In this document: piece after piece, positions 29,652 through 37,989 of the stretch | Position numbering within the stretch: position 1 is the stretch's first letter | Layout of the letters: each line of letters opens with the position of its first letter | Assembly: GCF_024460775.1 (NCBI RefSeq) | Contig: NZ_JANFYZ010000020.1 | Coordinates: 1 to 40,705, forward strand | Origin: Desulfovibrio desulfuricans | Lineage (GTDB): Bacteria; Desulfobacterota; Desulfovibrionia; Desulfovibrionales; Desulfovibrionaceae | Reading direction: 5' to 3' | DNA length: 40,705 nucleotides | The notes under the pieces: model-generated | Seen by the model: only the letters and a program-made list of their open reading frames with translations | Database searches by the model: none | What the model was told of the DNA's origin: nothing | Made by a program: the position numbers and the translations under genes

Positions 29652-29915
29652 CTACATTTTTTTCTTCATGCTGTCGCCTTTCATCACACCCTTGTCGTCT
29701 TTCATGCCCTTATCTTTCATCATCCCGTCCTTTTTCATGCCGTCGTCCATCATCTTATGGTCTTTCCCCATGGCGCCGTCTTTTTTCATGCCATTGTCCA
29801 TCATGGTCTTGTCGCTTTTCATGTCGCCGGACTTGGCTTCCATGGCGATGGCCTGGCTTAAGGACAGTGAGCAGATAATGGCCGTAATGCTGAGAATGGA
29901 AAGAAGCTTTTTCAT
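29652..29915 (-). CDS. Secreted methionine-rich MXKDX-repeat protein
   Basis: An 87-residue protein starting at ATG 29915 with an ideal GGAGGG site. A Sec signal peptide (MKKLLSILSITAIICSLSLS, cleavage after AIA near 24) precedes a 63-residue mature part that is almost entirely M, K, D and G. I count 15 methionines (24%) in loose pentapeptide repeats such as GMKKDG and MMKDKG, with no cysteine or aromatic residue. It fits the MXKDX repeat family. In Azospira a methionine-rich periplasmic peptide (MrpX) acts as a hypochlorite sink recycled by a methionine sulfoxide reductase. The neighbouring secreted MsrAB makes the same role likely here, by analogy. Copper or other metal binding through methionines is an alternative. 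Confidence 0.85.
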   Translation of the reverse strand: MKKLLSILSITAIICSLSLSQAIAMEAKSGDMKSDKTMMDNGMKKDGAMGKDHKMMDDGMKKDGMMKDKGMKDDKGVMKGDSMKKKM

Positions 29916-30085
29916 AATACCCTCCAGGTATGTAAAAATGAACACTCAAGCGTGTTGCCTGCTGGGACCGGCTACATTCAGCGGGTTGCCAGCCGTCTTG
30001 AGCTCAGATTTACAGGAGAGTTGTTAAGAAATTATTTAGGAATAAATATTTTTTGATTATGCCTGTCCAGCTTGAAAATTTTTTT
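29916..30085 (-). promoter_or_regulatory. Presumed promoter region of the methionine-rich peptide gene
   Basis: A 170-base non-coding region, AT-rich from about 30020. Two similar 7-mers, TTAAGAA (30024-30030) and TTAGGAA (30036-30042), are 12 bases apart, roughly the direct-repeat spacing of OmpR-family sites. They are a candidate binding site for the adjacent regulator. No convincing -10/-35 pair was assigned. Confidence 0.3.
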
Positions 30086-30093
30086 CAATTTTA

Positions 30094-30806
30094 GGGGCTG
30101 TCCTAGTTAAGACTAATGTTTTGCTTGTTTTACCCAATAAGTTAGCTGAGTTAGGAGCTGTTTATGATTGCCTCCATTGAAACGCCATTCGCATTCCTTG
30201 AGGAACCAGTAAAAGTGTTCAGGCTTGATACCGTTAAAGCGACGCAAGTGCCTTTTGGCCTGATTCCAAAAATTTTCTATTCCATTGATATGATTATGCT
30301 GTTCCGCAAACTTCTGGGAATGATTGATGCGATGATGATGGAATCCGTTGATATCCAGGGCATTGTAAGCTGAAAATGTATCCGTATAGACTATACTGTC
30401 GGGTTCCACCTGTTCTTTGATGATGGGGAGAAGTGTTTCAGTGCGGGCATCAGGAATGATTGCCGTGTAAACTCTGCCGTTTCTCTTCAGTAAACCAAAA
30501 ACAGCTATTTTTCCGGCAGCTCCCCGTCCTCTTTTACCTTTTCTTACACCTCCAAAGTAACTTTCATCGGCTTCTATTTCACCGGACAGTCGATAACTGG
30601 GGAGATGCGAAGCAATGAGACGTCGCAAACGCATGAAATAGGATGTGGCTGTGTTACGGTTTACTCCTGCCATTTCTCCGGCAGCCCTTGCCGTGGCACC
30701 AGCCACAAAAAATTTTATGAGTTCGGCCTGTTGCCGATAATTTAGTCTGCTGCGTCTTTCATACATGGTCTTATCCTAGCTCTTTTTTCTTAGCTAGGAC
30801 AGCCCC
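30094..30806 (-). mobile_element. IS1595-type insertion sequence with 8-bp target duplication
   Basis: A 713-bp element with ends GGGGCTGTCCTAGTTAAG (30094-30111) and, reversed, GGGGCTGTCCTAGCTAAG (30789-30806), 17 of 18 matching. The direct repeat CAATTTTA flanks it exactly (30086-30093 and 30807-30814), so the insertion is intact and fairly recent. Confidence 0.95.
30113..30766 (-). CDS. IS1595 (ISXO2-like) transposase
   Basis: A 217-residue transposase. It starts with a helix-turn-helix region (ATARAAGEMAGVNRNTATSYFMRLR), then the DDE core: EADESYFGG (first aspartate near 69), VYTDTFSAYNAL (second near 131), and HINGIENFWNQAKRHLRRFNG with the third acidic residue near 163. It lacks the N-terminal zinc finger of some relatives. 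It fills its element, with the stop 19 bases from the left end. It is complete and probably active. Confidence 0.93.
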   Translation of the reverse strand: MYERRSRLNYRQQAELIKFFVAGATARAAGEMAGVNRNTATSYFMRLRRLIASHLPSYRLSGEIEADESYFGGVRKGKRGRGAAGKIAVFGLLKRNGRVYTAIIPDARTETLLPIIKEQVEPDSIVYTDTFSAYNALDINGFHHHRINHSQKFAEQHNHINGIENFWNQAKRHLRRFNGIKPEHFYWFLKECEWRFNGGNHKQLLTQLTYWVKQAKH

Positions 30807-30830
30807 CAATTTTATTATGTTCAAACCTAG

Positions 30831-31856
30831 ATGTAATGTTCCAATAGGTTGTTCACCCTGCCTCAAGCCGGTAAAGCTGGAGTTGACAGACAACAGTAAA
30901 CCGAGCCGAGGACAGGGTGAACAGCCATAAGAATGCCAAATTGACTGCACGCGGTCGAGAGGAAATGATCCGGCGGATGAGCGAAAAGCCCGCAGCCGCA
31001 GTTGCGGCGGGTTTTGGTGTAAGCCTGCGTACCGCCAGAAAGTGGATGAGCCGCTACAGGCAGGGAGGCTTTGAGAATCTTGCGGACAGAAGTTCTCGCC
31101 CGAAGCGATGCCGGGGCACACTGACGGAACAAGATTTTGGTTCCATTTTGGCTTTGCGCAAAGAGCGCCTGACTGGTGATGAAATTGCGTTACGTCTTGG
31201 CCTTTGCCGCAGCAGCGTGTTCCGGGCCTTGCGTAAACTCGGCTGCTCCCGGATTTCATCTTTGGAGGAAAAAGCGCCCATCCAGCGTTACCAGTGGGAA
31301 AAGCCCGGGCAAATGCTGCATCTGGATATCAAGCGACTGGGCAAGATTGACGGCGTTGGCCACAAGAAAGCAGGAACACGGCAAGTCCGTCGCCGCCACC
31401 CAGGCTGGGAATACTTACACGTCTGCGTGGATGATGCGTCCAGGGCAGCGTATACAGCGGTGCTCCCGGATGAGACCGCGGAATCAGCGATAGAGTTTTT
31501 ATGGTTTGCGGTAGCTTGGTATAGCGCCCACGGCATAAAAGTGGAACGAGTACTGACGGATAATGGAGCGTGTTATAAATCCCAAAAATTCCGGGATGCG
31601 TGCCGGGAGTTTGGCATAAAGCATAAACGGACCCGACCTTACCGGCCTCAAACCAATGGCAAGGCGGAACGCTTTATCAGGACGGCCTTGAAAGAGTGGG
31701 CATACGCACACACGTATACCCACTCAGAGAAAAGAACAGCGAACTTGCCGGTCTGGACGCATCGCTACAACTTTGTGCGTCCGCATACGGCTCTTGGCAG
31801 AAAACCTCCAGCCTCAAGGCTGAACGGAGGGTGAACAACGTGTTGACACTCTACAC
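30831..31856 (+). mobile_element. IS481-type insertion sequence at a CTAG target
   Basis: The ends are imperfect inverted repeats of about 29 bases that share an exact GTTGTTCACCCT inner block. CTAG flanks both sides (30827-30830 and 31857-31860). IS481 is known to insert at CTAG. The element is 1026 bp and carries one transposase gene. Confidence 0.85.
30917..31834 (+). CDS. IS481-family transposase
   Basis: A 305-residue transposase starting at GTG 30917. The N-terminal helix-turn-helix pair (AAVAAGFGVSLRTARKWMSRYRQGG and LTGDEIALRLGLCRSSVFRALRKLG) leads to an integrase-type DDE core: LHLDIKRLGKID, HVCVDDASRAAYTAVL, VLTDNGACYKSQ and RPYRPQTNGKAERFIRT with the final glutamate. The end WTHRYNFVRPHTALGRKPP is typical. 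It appears complete within its element. Confidence 0.94.
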   Translation: MNSHKNAKLTARGREEMIRRMSEKPAAAVAAGFGVSLRTARKWMSRYRQGGFENLADRSSRPKRCRGTLTEQDFGSILALRKERLTGDEIALRLGLCRSSVFRALRKLGCSRISSLEEKAPIQRYQWEKPGQMLHLDIKRLGKIDGVGHKKAGTRQVRRRHPGWEYLHVCVDDASRAAYTAVLPDETAESAIEFLWFAVAWYSAHGIKVERVLTDNGACYKSQKFRDACREFGIKHKRTRPYRPQTNGKAERFIRTALKEWAYAHTYTHSEKRTANLPVWTHRYNFVRPHTALGRKPPASRLNGG

Positions 31857-31860
31857 CTAG

Positions 31861-32366
31861 AGCTTGTCCGGGCAAACCCTAAAATGTCCACTCAAAGCTA
31901 AAATTTTTAGGGGTATAAAATTTATTTTTCTAAATATGCCGTATAAATTAAGAGAGTTAAATAGGTAATTTAAATCCCGTCTCCGCATTTTGAAATTATG
32001 AGCATTAGCTGTGCTTCTCCGATGTGCTTATCAAAAAATGCCTTAAAATGGAATACGTTTACCCCGCTTTTTCGTCCCACTCCAGTTGCCCAATTTTTCC
32101 GAGTCCCGCTCCCTTCTGTCTAATCCCGTCCGCAAACGTCCTCAGCTATCCCGAATTTTTTGGGGTAACTGGCAGGGTAAATTTTTTTCAAAAAAATTTT
32201 TATTAAATTATATCAAGTAGATATTTGCCAAAAAAGACTGAGCTACGAAGAACCATCCGCGAGCTGTTCAGTTTCTCCAAAAAGAAGAGCATCTCGCCTG
32301 AGAGACTTGTACTGGTTGTTTCTGTTTTTTAGTGCGCGTGTTGGGAATGGTGTTGGGAAAACAAAG
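31861..32366. other. AT-rich island edge without a recognised gene
   Basis: About 500 bases between the IS481 element and the tRNA terminator. It contains long A/T runs (31905-31980, 32175-32215) and only short frames. One plus-strand frame (about 32230-32331) gives a basic helical stretch, LRRTIRELFSFSKKKSIS, which may be the tail of a lost gene. No integrase was found. Confidence 0.35.
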
Positions 32367-32396
32367 AAGGGGTTACCTGATTACAGGTAACCCCTT
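32367..32396 (-). terminator. Rho-independent terminator of tRNA-Ala
   Basis: A 13-base perfect stem (32367-32379 with 32384-32396) with an ATTA loop, just beyond the 3' end of the tRNA. The minus strand continues CTTTGTTTTCCC, a T-rich tail. Confidence 0.8.
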
Positions 32397-32403
32397 GATA
32401 TTG

Positions 32404-32479
32404 TGGTGGAGAAGAAGGGATTTGAACCCTCGACCCCCGCCTTGCGAAGGCGATGCTCTCCCAGCTGAGCTACTTCCCC
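32404..32479 (-). tRNA. tRNA-Ala (anticodon CGC)
   Basis: A 76-base tRNA with encoded CCA. The acceptor stem GGGGAAG/CTTCTCC includes the G3-U70 wobble pair, the alanine identity element. The D arm is GCTC/GAGC, the anticodon loop is TTCGCAA (anticodon CGC, codon GCG), and the T loop is TTCAAAT. It is the right border of the accessory region; islands commonly integrate at the 3' end of such genes, which here faces the island. Confidence 0.95.
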
Positions 32480-32507
32480 ACAATGGAAAGCTTAACGCAG
32501 GAAATGA

Positions 32508-32536
32508 GCAATAGGCAAAACCGCACGACTTGTCAA
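32508..32536 (-). promoter_or_regulatory. Predicted promoter of tRNA-Ala
   Basis: On the minus strand a perfect -35 TTGACA (32531-32536) is followed by a 17-base spacer and TATTGC (32508-32513) as a weak -10. The tRNA starts about 29 bases downstream of the -10. Confidence 0.5.
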
Positions 32537-32578
32537 GCCTTTCTCCTGTTCACCTGAGCATCCAGCCTCCGCCGCCTG

Positions 32579-34231
32579 TCAGGCAAAAGTTTCGATAATC
32601 TGCTGAATACGTTGCTCATAGCCGTGCTGCGCGCGCAGATGCTCGCGCCATGCCCGCCGCAGATCATATGCAGCTTTCGGATGCGCCCGAAACCATGCGC
32701 GCTTGACCATAAAGTCGCTCGGCCCGCGCAATGTCATGGGTTCGGTCAATTCCACAGGGAAGATTTTCAATCCAGATGTGGCATCACTGAGCAGCAACCC
32801 GCCGCTGGCCCAGACGTCAAAATGGCGCTGGCTCAGGCTCTGCGGCAACAGCAGGCTGGTTACGTTCAGCACGGCTTCGGCCCGCGCGTACACTTCGGGC
32901 AGTGCCGTATAGTAATCCACTGGCGGCAATATTTCCGTGCCGGGCAGCAGGGGCTTCCAGCCGTCGTCGCCGATGACGCGCAGCCGGCCGACCGAGTCCG
33001 CCCCTGCGGCCAAGAGCCAGCGCCGCCTGTTGGCCTGCGCGCAGCGCTCGGCCCCAAGGCCCGGACGGCGCACATCGTAGCCAGGCCAAAGCCTGCCCCC
33101 CAGTTTGTCCTGCCACCAAAAAAAATGCGGCGCATTCTGCGGGCCGGTGCTGGCCTCAAGCAGCGTTGCGGCCTCTGTCTCCAAAGCCTGCGGCACACTG
33201 GCCGCAGCAAAAAAGCGCTCCTTTTCAGGAAAGGCGGAACGCCCCACAAACAGGGGCGGCTCCATATTAAAGGAGGGTGGAGCAATATCCGGCAGATCGC
33301 GCCACATGTGCGGCGCAACAGCCAGAGGCAGATGAAAAATCCGGCCTGCGCCACATGCTCTGAGGCTGTCCACAAAGCTGGCATCCGTCACAAAAATATG
33401 GGCATCCCGCCACCAGGGCAGTCGCACGCCAGACAAAACATGCCAGGGATTGTCCACAAACCACAGGGCAACGGGAATTCCAAGGGCCCGGCAAAGCTCA
33501 AAAACGCGCCCGTCAGCATCCAGCCCGCGCATGTTTACCGAGAGCAGAAATGCTGGCTTACCCCCATGCAAAAGTGTGCGCCAGCGGGCCAAAAATTCAT
33601 CCTCACGGCCTGCCTGCGCTCCGTCCATGCCAGACGAGGGCTGAGGCAGGGCATCCACCACAGGCCCGAAACCGCACCCGGCGAGAGCCGTGCGCAATTC
33701 CTGGTGCAGCAACTGCCCATCGTTGCCGGGCAGCAGAACTGGCCCGGCTTTACGGACGCTTCCCTTATCCTCGGCTGTCATGGGCCCACTCGCCCGCGCA
33801 GCGGATGAAGGAAATGCGAGGGCCGCATCCACCCGGCCCAGCAACGGTCCCCAAAATTCAGGATCAAGCCGTAAGCCGGGCGAGTAAATGCAGTAACGAC
33901 ACTGCCCGGCCAAAGCCACAGCCTGCTCTGCGGTGACCGCGCGCCAATGGGCGGGCAGCGGTTCGCGTGGCAAAAGCCCGACCTCCTGCCTCCATGCCTC
34001 CAGGACGCGGGCCACAAGTGGGGATTCCAGCCAGTAGACGGCGGGAGCCTTAACAAGCATGGGCAAAACATGCGGCAGGTTTGTTCCTGATTCTGGCCCC
34101 AGACCGAGCAAGAGCACGGCATCGCCCTCACCCCGGCAGCTCCATGCTTCCGGGCCATCGGGCAGGCTCACGGCCCGGCCTGCAAAATCCGGCAGGCGAA
34201 CCCGCTGCGGGCGCGTATTTTGTTCGGCCAT
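32579..34231 (-). CDS. CgeB/DUF3880-type glycosyltransferase-like protein
   Basis: A 550-residue protein. I start it at ATG 34231 (MAEQNTRPQR), preceded by GGGGGAAAAT; longer frames run back through the sodC terminator. The middle (about 255-330) matches DUF3880-like features: FLLSVNMRGLDADGRVFELCRALGIPVALWFVDNPWH. The C-terminal part resembles the glycosyltransferase 1-2 domain: PPVDYYTALPEVYARAEAVLNVTSLLLPQSLSQRHFDVWASGGLLLSD. Family members are probable nucleotide-sugar transferases, in related bacteria often linked to surface or flagellin glycans; the substrate is unknown here. It is an isolated gene between sodC and the tRNA, GC-rich like core DNA. Confidence 0.75.
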   Translation of the reverse strand: MAEQNTRPQRVRLPDFAGRAVSLPDGPEAWSCRGEGDAVLLLGLGPESGTNLPHVLPMLVKAPAVYWLESPLVARVLEAWRQEVGLLPREPLPAHWRAVTAEQAVALAGQCRYCIYSPGLRLDPEFWGPLLGRVDAALAFPSSAARASGPMTAEDKGSVRKAGPVLLPGNDGQLLHQELRTALAGCGFGPVVDALPQPSSGMDGAQAGREDEFLARWRTLLHGGKPAFLLSVNMRGLDADGRVFELCRALGIPVALWFVDNPWHVLSGVRLPWWRDAHIFVTDASFVDSLRACGAGRIFHLPLAVAPHMWRDLPDIAPPSFNMEPPLFVGRSAFPEKERFFAAASVPQALETEAATLLEASTGPQNAPHFFWWQDKLGGRLWPGYDVRRPGLGAERCAQANRRRWLLAAGADSVGRLRVIGDDGWKPLLPGTEILPPVDYYTALPEVYARAEAVLNVTSLLLPQSLSQRHFDVWASGGLLLSDATSGLKIFPVELTEPMTLRGPSDFMVKRAWFRAHPKAAYDLRRAWREHLRAQHGYEQRIQQIIETFA

Positions 34232-34282
34232 ATTTTCCCCCGCCACTGCTGGCTCCTTGCGGAACTGTCCCATCAATAAAAA

Positions 34283-34311
34283 AGCCCCGCTGCGGCAAGC
34301 AAGCGGGGCAG
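34283..34311 (-). terminator. Rho-independent terminator of sodC
   Basis: GCCCCGC pairs with GCGGGGC, and the minus strand continues TTTTTTATTG. It lies about 180 bases after the sodC stop; the DNA between (34312-34487) holds no gene that I can see. Confidence 0.75.
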
Positions 34312-34487
34312 AATAATCCAAAACTCCGTGCCAGTTAAGGCAGCCGGAGGTTCTCCCCTGTGGCTGGCAATACTTTGCGTCGATAATGACGCGCCCTTGC
34401 CAGAACTGCAAGACCCGCACAAGGGAATGCATGAACTATCCACGCGAGCAGGTGAATTTTCTGCCGCGTGAACGGAGAAACATAATC

Positions 34488-35024
34488 CTACTTGATCACG
34501 CCGCAGGCGATGCGTGCCCCGCCGCCGCCAAGGGGAGCCGGCTGGTCGGAATAGTTGTCGCCGCCAGCATGGATCATGAGCGAGCGCCCCTTGATGTCGG
34601 CTGTGGTCAGATCAGTCACATGCAACTTGGCCTTCACATTTTGCTGGGCATCGGCGGTTATAAGCGGCAGATCGCCCTTGTGCCCATGCTTGCCGGGGCC
34701 TTCATGTTTGCCAGCGTGTGTGGGATCATAATGCCCCCCTGCGGAAAGACCGGCCACATTGACGCCATCCTTGGCCGCGGGCGCGCACGAAGGATTTTCA
34801 TGCACGTGCATGCCGTGGTCGCCCTGAGGGATACCGACGACATCAACCATAATATCCATGCCGCCCTTGCCGTCGTCCTCAAAAACAACAAAGCCGATGG
34901 CCTCTCCAACGCCTTCACTGCTGATCTTGTTCACAGGAACTTTAACGCTTTCCGCCAATACCGTTTGCGCTCCCAAGCCGAGCGCGCAACCCGCAAGACA
35001 AGCGGCCAACAGAATCCGTTTCAT
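34488..35024 (-). CDS. sodC: Periplasmic Cu/Zn superoxide dismutase
   Basis: A 178-residue protein with a signal peptide (MKRILLAACLAGCALGLGAQ, cleavage after VLA near 24). Copper ligands are in GDHGMHVHENPSC and the zinc loop is GGHYDPTHAGKHEGPGKHGHKGDLP; IHAGGDNYSDQP supplies the last copper histidine. The disulfide cysteines are in NPSC and RIACGV. It dismutates superoxide in the periplasm. It starts at ATG 35024 behind AAGGAGAGG. A lone transcription unit with its own promoter and terminator. Confidence 0.96.
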   Translation of the reverse strand: MKRILLAACLAGCALGLGAQTVLAESVKVPVNKISSEGVGEAIGFVVFEDDGKGGMDIMVDVVGIPQGDHGMHVHENPSCAPAAKDGVNVAGLSAGGHYDPTHAGKHEGPGKHGHKGDLPLITADAQQNVKAKLHVTDLTTADIKGRSLMIHAGGDNYSDQPAPLGGGGARIACGVIK

Positions 35025-35080
35025 AGCCTCTCCTTACTGGTGATAGTGTGCGAGATCAAAGGTTCTGGAAACTTATTGAA

Positions 35081-35109
35081 AAAGTATCCTGATAAATGCC
35101 AGAGGTCAA
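35081..35109 (-). promoter_or_regulatory. Predicted sodC promoter
   Basis: On the minus strand TTGACC (35104-35109), a 17-base spacer and TACTTT (35081-35086) form a good sigma-70 promoter, about 57 bases upstream of the sodC start. Confidence 0.6.
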
Positions 35110-35205
35110 CCAGTTCGGCAGTTTTGCGCGGCTCGTCACGAAGGGCGTTACTGTGCACTTGGCGAGCGCGATAAAAAAGGGTATGGTTACCTGTTGGAAT
35201 TTACC

Positions 35206-35886
35206 ATGAAAGAATACCGTGATCATTATTTTCTGAAGGCCAAGCGCGAGAATTATCCCGCACGCTCGGTCTACAAGCTCAAGGAGCTGGACTCCAAGTT
35301 CCGCCTGCTGCGCCCCGGCCAGCGGGTTCTCGACCTTGGCGCCGCCCCTGGATCGTGGTCCATGGGCGCTGCGGAAAAGGTCGGGATGCGTGGACTCGTG
35401 CTCGCCTGCGACATTCAGAGCACCGAAACGGTGTTTCCGCCGCAGGTCACATTCATGCAGGAAGACGTGTTCAACCGCTCGGCCGAGTTTGAAGCAAAAC
35501 TCAAGGAGCTGGGGCCGTTTGACGTTGTCATCAGCGACATGGCCCCGCGCACAACGGGTACGCGCTTTACGGATCAGGCCCGTTCGCTTGAGCTTACGGT
35601 TGAGGCATTGGCTGTAGCCTGCCTGCACCTTAAAAAGGGCGGCAGTTTTGTGGTCAAAATTTTTATGGGGCCAGATATTCAGGAGCTGCTCGCGCCCATG
35701 CGCAAGGCTTTTGATGCGGTCAAATCGTTCAAGCCCAAAAGCTCGCGGGCCGAAAGCAAGGAAACATTTTTTGTCGGCCTTGGTTTTCGTGGTCAGGCGG
35801 GCACTGCCCCAACGGCGCATGTGCCGGGCGAAGCCGCCGGAGAAACTTCACACGAAGTTGCCGACGACGCGCCGCCGGGTATATAA
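35206..35886 (+). CDS. rlmE: 23S rRNA 2'-O-ribose methyltransferase RlmE (FtsJ/RrmJ)
   Basis: A 226-residue methyltransferase. It begins with the substrate-binding lysine region [21 protein letters not shown], then motif [13 protein letters not shown], the acidic site [21 protein letters not shown], and the catalytic lysine in [13 protein letters not shown]. These give the K-D-K-E arrangement of RlmE, which methylates U2552 of 23S rRNA. I start at ATG 35206; a TTG four codons upstream is less likely. A 20-residue variable tail follows the fold. It lies 30 bases upstream of the YebC gene on the same strand and is probably co-transcribed with it. Confidence 0.95.
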   Translation: MKEYRDHYFLKAKRENYPARSVYKLKELDSKFRLLRPGQRVLDLGAAPGSWSMGAAEKVGMRGLVLACDIQSTETVFPPQVTFMQEDVFNRSAEFEAKLKELGPFDVVISDMAPRTTGTRFTDQARSLELTVEALAVACLHLKKGGSFVVKIFMGPDIQELLAPMRKAFDAVKSFKPKSSRAESKETFFVGLGFRGQAGTAPTAHVPGEAAGETSHEVADDAPPGI

Positions 35887-35916
35887 ACATACTCTACACA
35901 AGGTTTCGGAGGTTTT

Positions 35917-36654
35917 ATGTCAGGTCACAGTAAATGGGCCAATATCCAGCACCGTAAGGGTCGCCAGGACGCCAAGCGCGGCAAGATTTTCACCAAGGCC
36001 GCCAAAGAAATCATCATCGCAGCCAAGGGCGGCGGTGACCCTGTGGGCAACTCCCGCCTGCGCGCAGCCATTGCCGCCGCCAAGGCCGTCAATCTGCCCA
36101 AGGACAAGATTGAGGCAGCCATCCGCAAGGGTACGGGTGAAGACGCAGGCGGCGACCTGACAGAAACCTTCTACGAAGGCTACGGGCCCAACGGCATCGC
36201 CATCATGGTGGAAGTTGCCACTGACAACAAAAACCGCACCGTGGCCGAAGTTCGCCACCTTTTCACCAAGCATGGCGGGGCCATGGGTGAAAACGGCAGC
36301 GTGGGCTGGATGTTTGACCGCAAGGGCGTTATCGCCGTGGACAAGGCAGCCTACCCCGAAGACAAAATTATGGAAGCCGCTCTTGAAGCCGGCGCAGACG
36401 ATGTCATCGACGATGATGACGTGTGGACAATCCACACCGCCATGGCCGATTTCACCTCGGTGCGCGATGCGCTGGAAGCTGCCGGCATTGCCATGCAGGA
36501 AGCCGAACTGGCCATGATTCCGCAGAATCTTGTGGCTGTGAGCGCCGAAGTGGGCATGAAGGTGCTGCGCCTCATGGACGCGCTGGACGACAATGACGAC
36601 GTTCAGAATGTCTATGCCAACGCGGACTTCCCCGACGATATGCCCACTGACTAA
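35917..36654 (+). CDS. YebC/PmpR (TACO1) family protein
   Basis: A 245-residue protein of full family length, starting [25 protein letters not shown], the conserved N-terminus. Three domains are readable: the helical N-terminal basic domain, the [23 protein letters not shown] segment, and the C-terminal MIPQNLVAV region with an acidic end. Family members are annotated as transcription regulators, and some act in translation of difficult sequences. It follows rlmE and has a strong GGAGG site. Confidence 0.95.
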   Translation: MSGHSKWANIQHRKGRQDAKRGKIFTKAAKEIIIAAKGGGDPVGNSRLRAAIAAAKAVNLPKDKIEAAIRKGTGEDAGGDLTETFYEGYGPNGIAIMVEVATDNKNRTVAEVRHLFTKHGGAMGENGSVGWMFDRKGVIAVDKAAYPEDKIMEAALEAGADDVIDDDDVWTIHTAMADFTSVRDALEAAGIAMQEAELAMIPQNLVAVSAEVGMKVLRLMDALDDNDDVQNVYANADFPDDMPTD

Positions 36655-36655
36655 C

Positions 36656-36884
36656 GCATTTTCACGTTGAGATGTCTGGCGGGGGAGCAGCCCGTTTGTA
36701 AATTGGGTCACTCCCCCGCGCAGCCAGCCAAACTTCGCAAAATCACGCCAACCGCGCCCGAAGCGTGGCGCATCAACCGCACTTGTTCCTCCTGCCTCCC
36801 TGCGTTATGCTGCCAAAGCGTCACAAGGCCTGCAGGCCACCCACCTGCTGGCAGCGCTCCTACATCAAGGCATTTTCACGTTGA
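36656..36884 (+). repeat. Pair of GCATTTTCACGTTGA repeats
   Basis: An exact 15-mer occurs at 36656-36670 and 36870-36884, each extended by RAAT-like bases into a near palindrome. They lie in the 370-base gap between the YebC gene and mlaF. The rest of that gap (to 37027) shows no gene and becomes AT-rich before mlaF. No function is known to me. Confidence 0.5.
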
Positions 36885-37027
36885 AATACGTGCTTACGAG
36901 CGAAACAGATTCGCCTTGCAAAATATTTTTGCGGGAATTTTTACAAAAAACGTGCAAAGCAGATACGCATTTTCAATACTAATCTGCTCCAACCGATAAT
37001 CCATATCAGAGGCGACAGGCGGTATTC

Positions 37028-37843
37028 ATGCAGGCATGGGACATTGAATTTCGGGCTCTCAGCGTGGGCTACGGCGAGCATGTGGTTCTGCGCGATGTCA
37101 ATGCGGTGCTTCCGGGCGGCAAGGTTTCTGTAATTCTTGGCGGTTCCGGCTGCGGCAAGTCCACCCTGCTGCGCCATATTATCGGCCTTTCGCGCCCGCA
37201 GGCTGGCCATGTACTCATAGGCGACAATGACCTCTTTGCCCTGCCGCAAAAAGAATTTCGGCGCATGCGCCGCAACATGGGCGTGCTGTTTCAGGATGGC
37301 GCGCTGCTCGGAGCGCTGTCGCTGGTGCAAAACGTCACCCTGCCCCTCACAGAGCATCTGAATCTTCCCAAAAAGCTTGTTCGCGAGGCGGGCCTGCGCG
37401 TGCTACGCATGGTGGGCCTTGAAGATTTTGCCGATTTTTATCCCAACCAGCTTTCCGGCGGTATGCGCAAACGCGCAGGCCTTGCGCGGGCCATTGTGGC
37501 CGAACCACGCATCCTGCTGTGCGATGAGCCGACCTCCGGCCTTGACCCCATCACCGCCGCCCGCATGGATGAACTGCTGCTCGCCATGCGCAGGCAATAT
37601 ACCGACATGTCGGTTGTTGTGGTCAGCCACGATCTGGCCAGCCTGCGGGCCATTGCCGACCACGTTCTGGTACTGGGCGAAGGCCGCGCGCTTTTTTCCG
37701 GCTCGCTGGCCGAGCTTGAAGCAAACGATGACCCGTATCTGCGACAATTTTTGTTGCGTGAACCCGGCGACACGCAGGCAGCCATGGGCGAAGCGCCCGA
37801 TCCTGCAGTGCGGCAGGCCCTTGACCGCTGGCTGGCGTCATAA
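37028..37843 (+). CDS. mlaF: Mla phospholipid transporter ATPase MlaF
   Basis: A 271-residue ABC ATPase: Walker A GGSGCGKST (about 39-47), Q-loop LFQDGALLGALS, signature LSGGMRKRAGLARA, Walker B ILLCDEPTSGLDP, and switch histidine VVVSHDL. The GALLGALSLVQNV segment is typical of MlaF-type ATPases. It powers lipid transfer between membranes for asymmetry. The expected neighbour, the MlaE permease gene, is not on either side; mlaD follows 147 bases later with its own promoter. Confidence 0.92.
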   Translation: MQAWDIEFRALSVGYGEHVVLRDVNAVLPGGKVSVILGGSGCGKSTLLRHIIGLSRPQAGHVLIGDNDLFALPQKEFRRMRRNMGVLFQDGALLGALSLVQNVTLPLTEHLNLPKKLVREAGLRVLRMVGLEDFADFYPNQLSGGMRKRAGLARAIVAEPRILLCDEPTSGLDPITAARMDELLLAMRRQYTDMSVVVVSHDLASLRAIADHVLVLGEGRALFSGSLAELEANDDPYLRQFLLREPGDTQAAMGEAPDPAVRQALDRWLAS

Positions 37844-37913
37844 AAATTGCGCCGCTGCATAATAAACATTGCGATATCCGAGCGATTCGCGATTACCTAC
37901 TCAACAGTAGGGC

Positions 37914-37942
37914 TTGAAACTTTGTCATGGCACACTTATACT
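37914..37942 (+). promoter_or_regulatory. Predicted promoter of mlaD-mlaC-mlaA
   Basis: TTGAAA (37914-37919), a 17-base spacer and TATACT (37937-37942): a near-consensus sigma-70 promoter 48 bases upstream of the mlaD ATG. It separates mlaDCA expression from mlaF. Confidence 0.7.
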
Positions 37943-37989
37943 GAGATTTGATCTTATTGCCGAATTATCTGTGGAGCTACCTGAACCTT

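Noticed and set aside
28909..30027. A 372-codon plus-strand frame opposite the response regulator and MXKDX gene
   Set aside because: It is antisense to two genes with clear motifs; the S/P/F-rich stretch is the complement of the M/K/D repeats.
32332..32514. Plus-strand open frame reading RRRDLNPRPPPCEGDALPAELLPH
   Set aside because: It runs antisense through tRNA-Ala; this is the usual false protein produced by translating a tRNA gene backwards.
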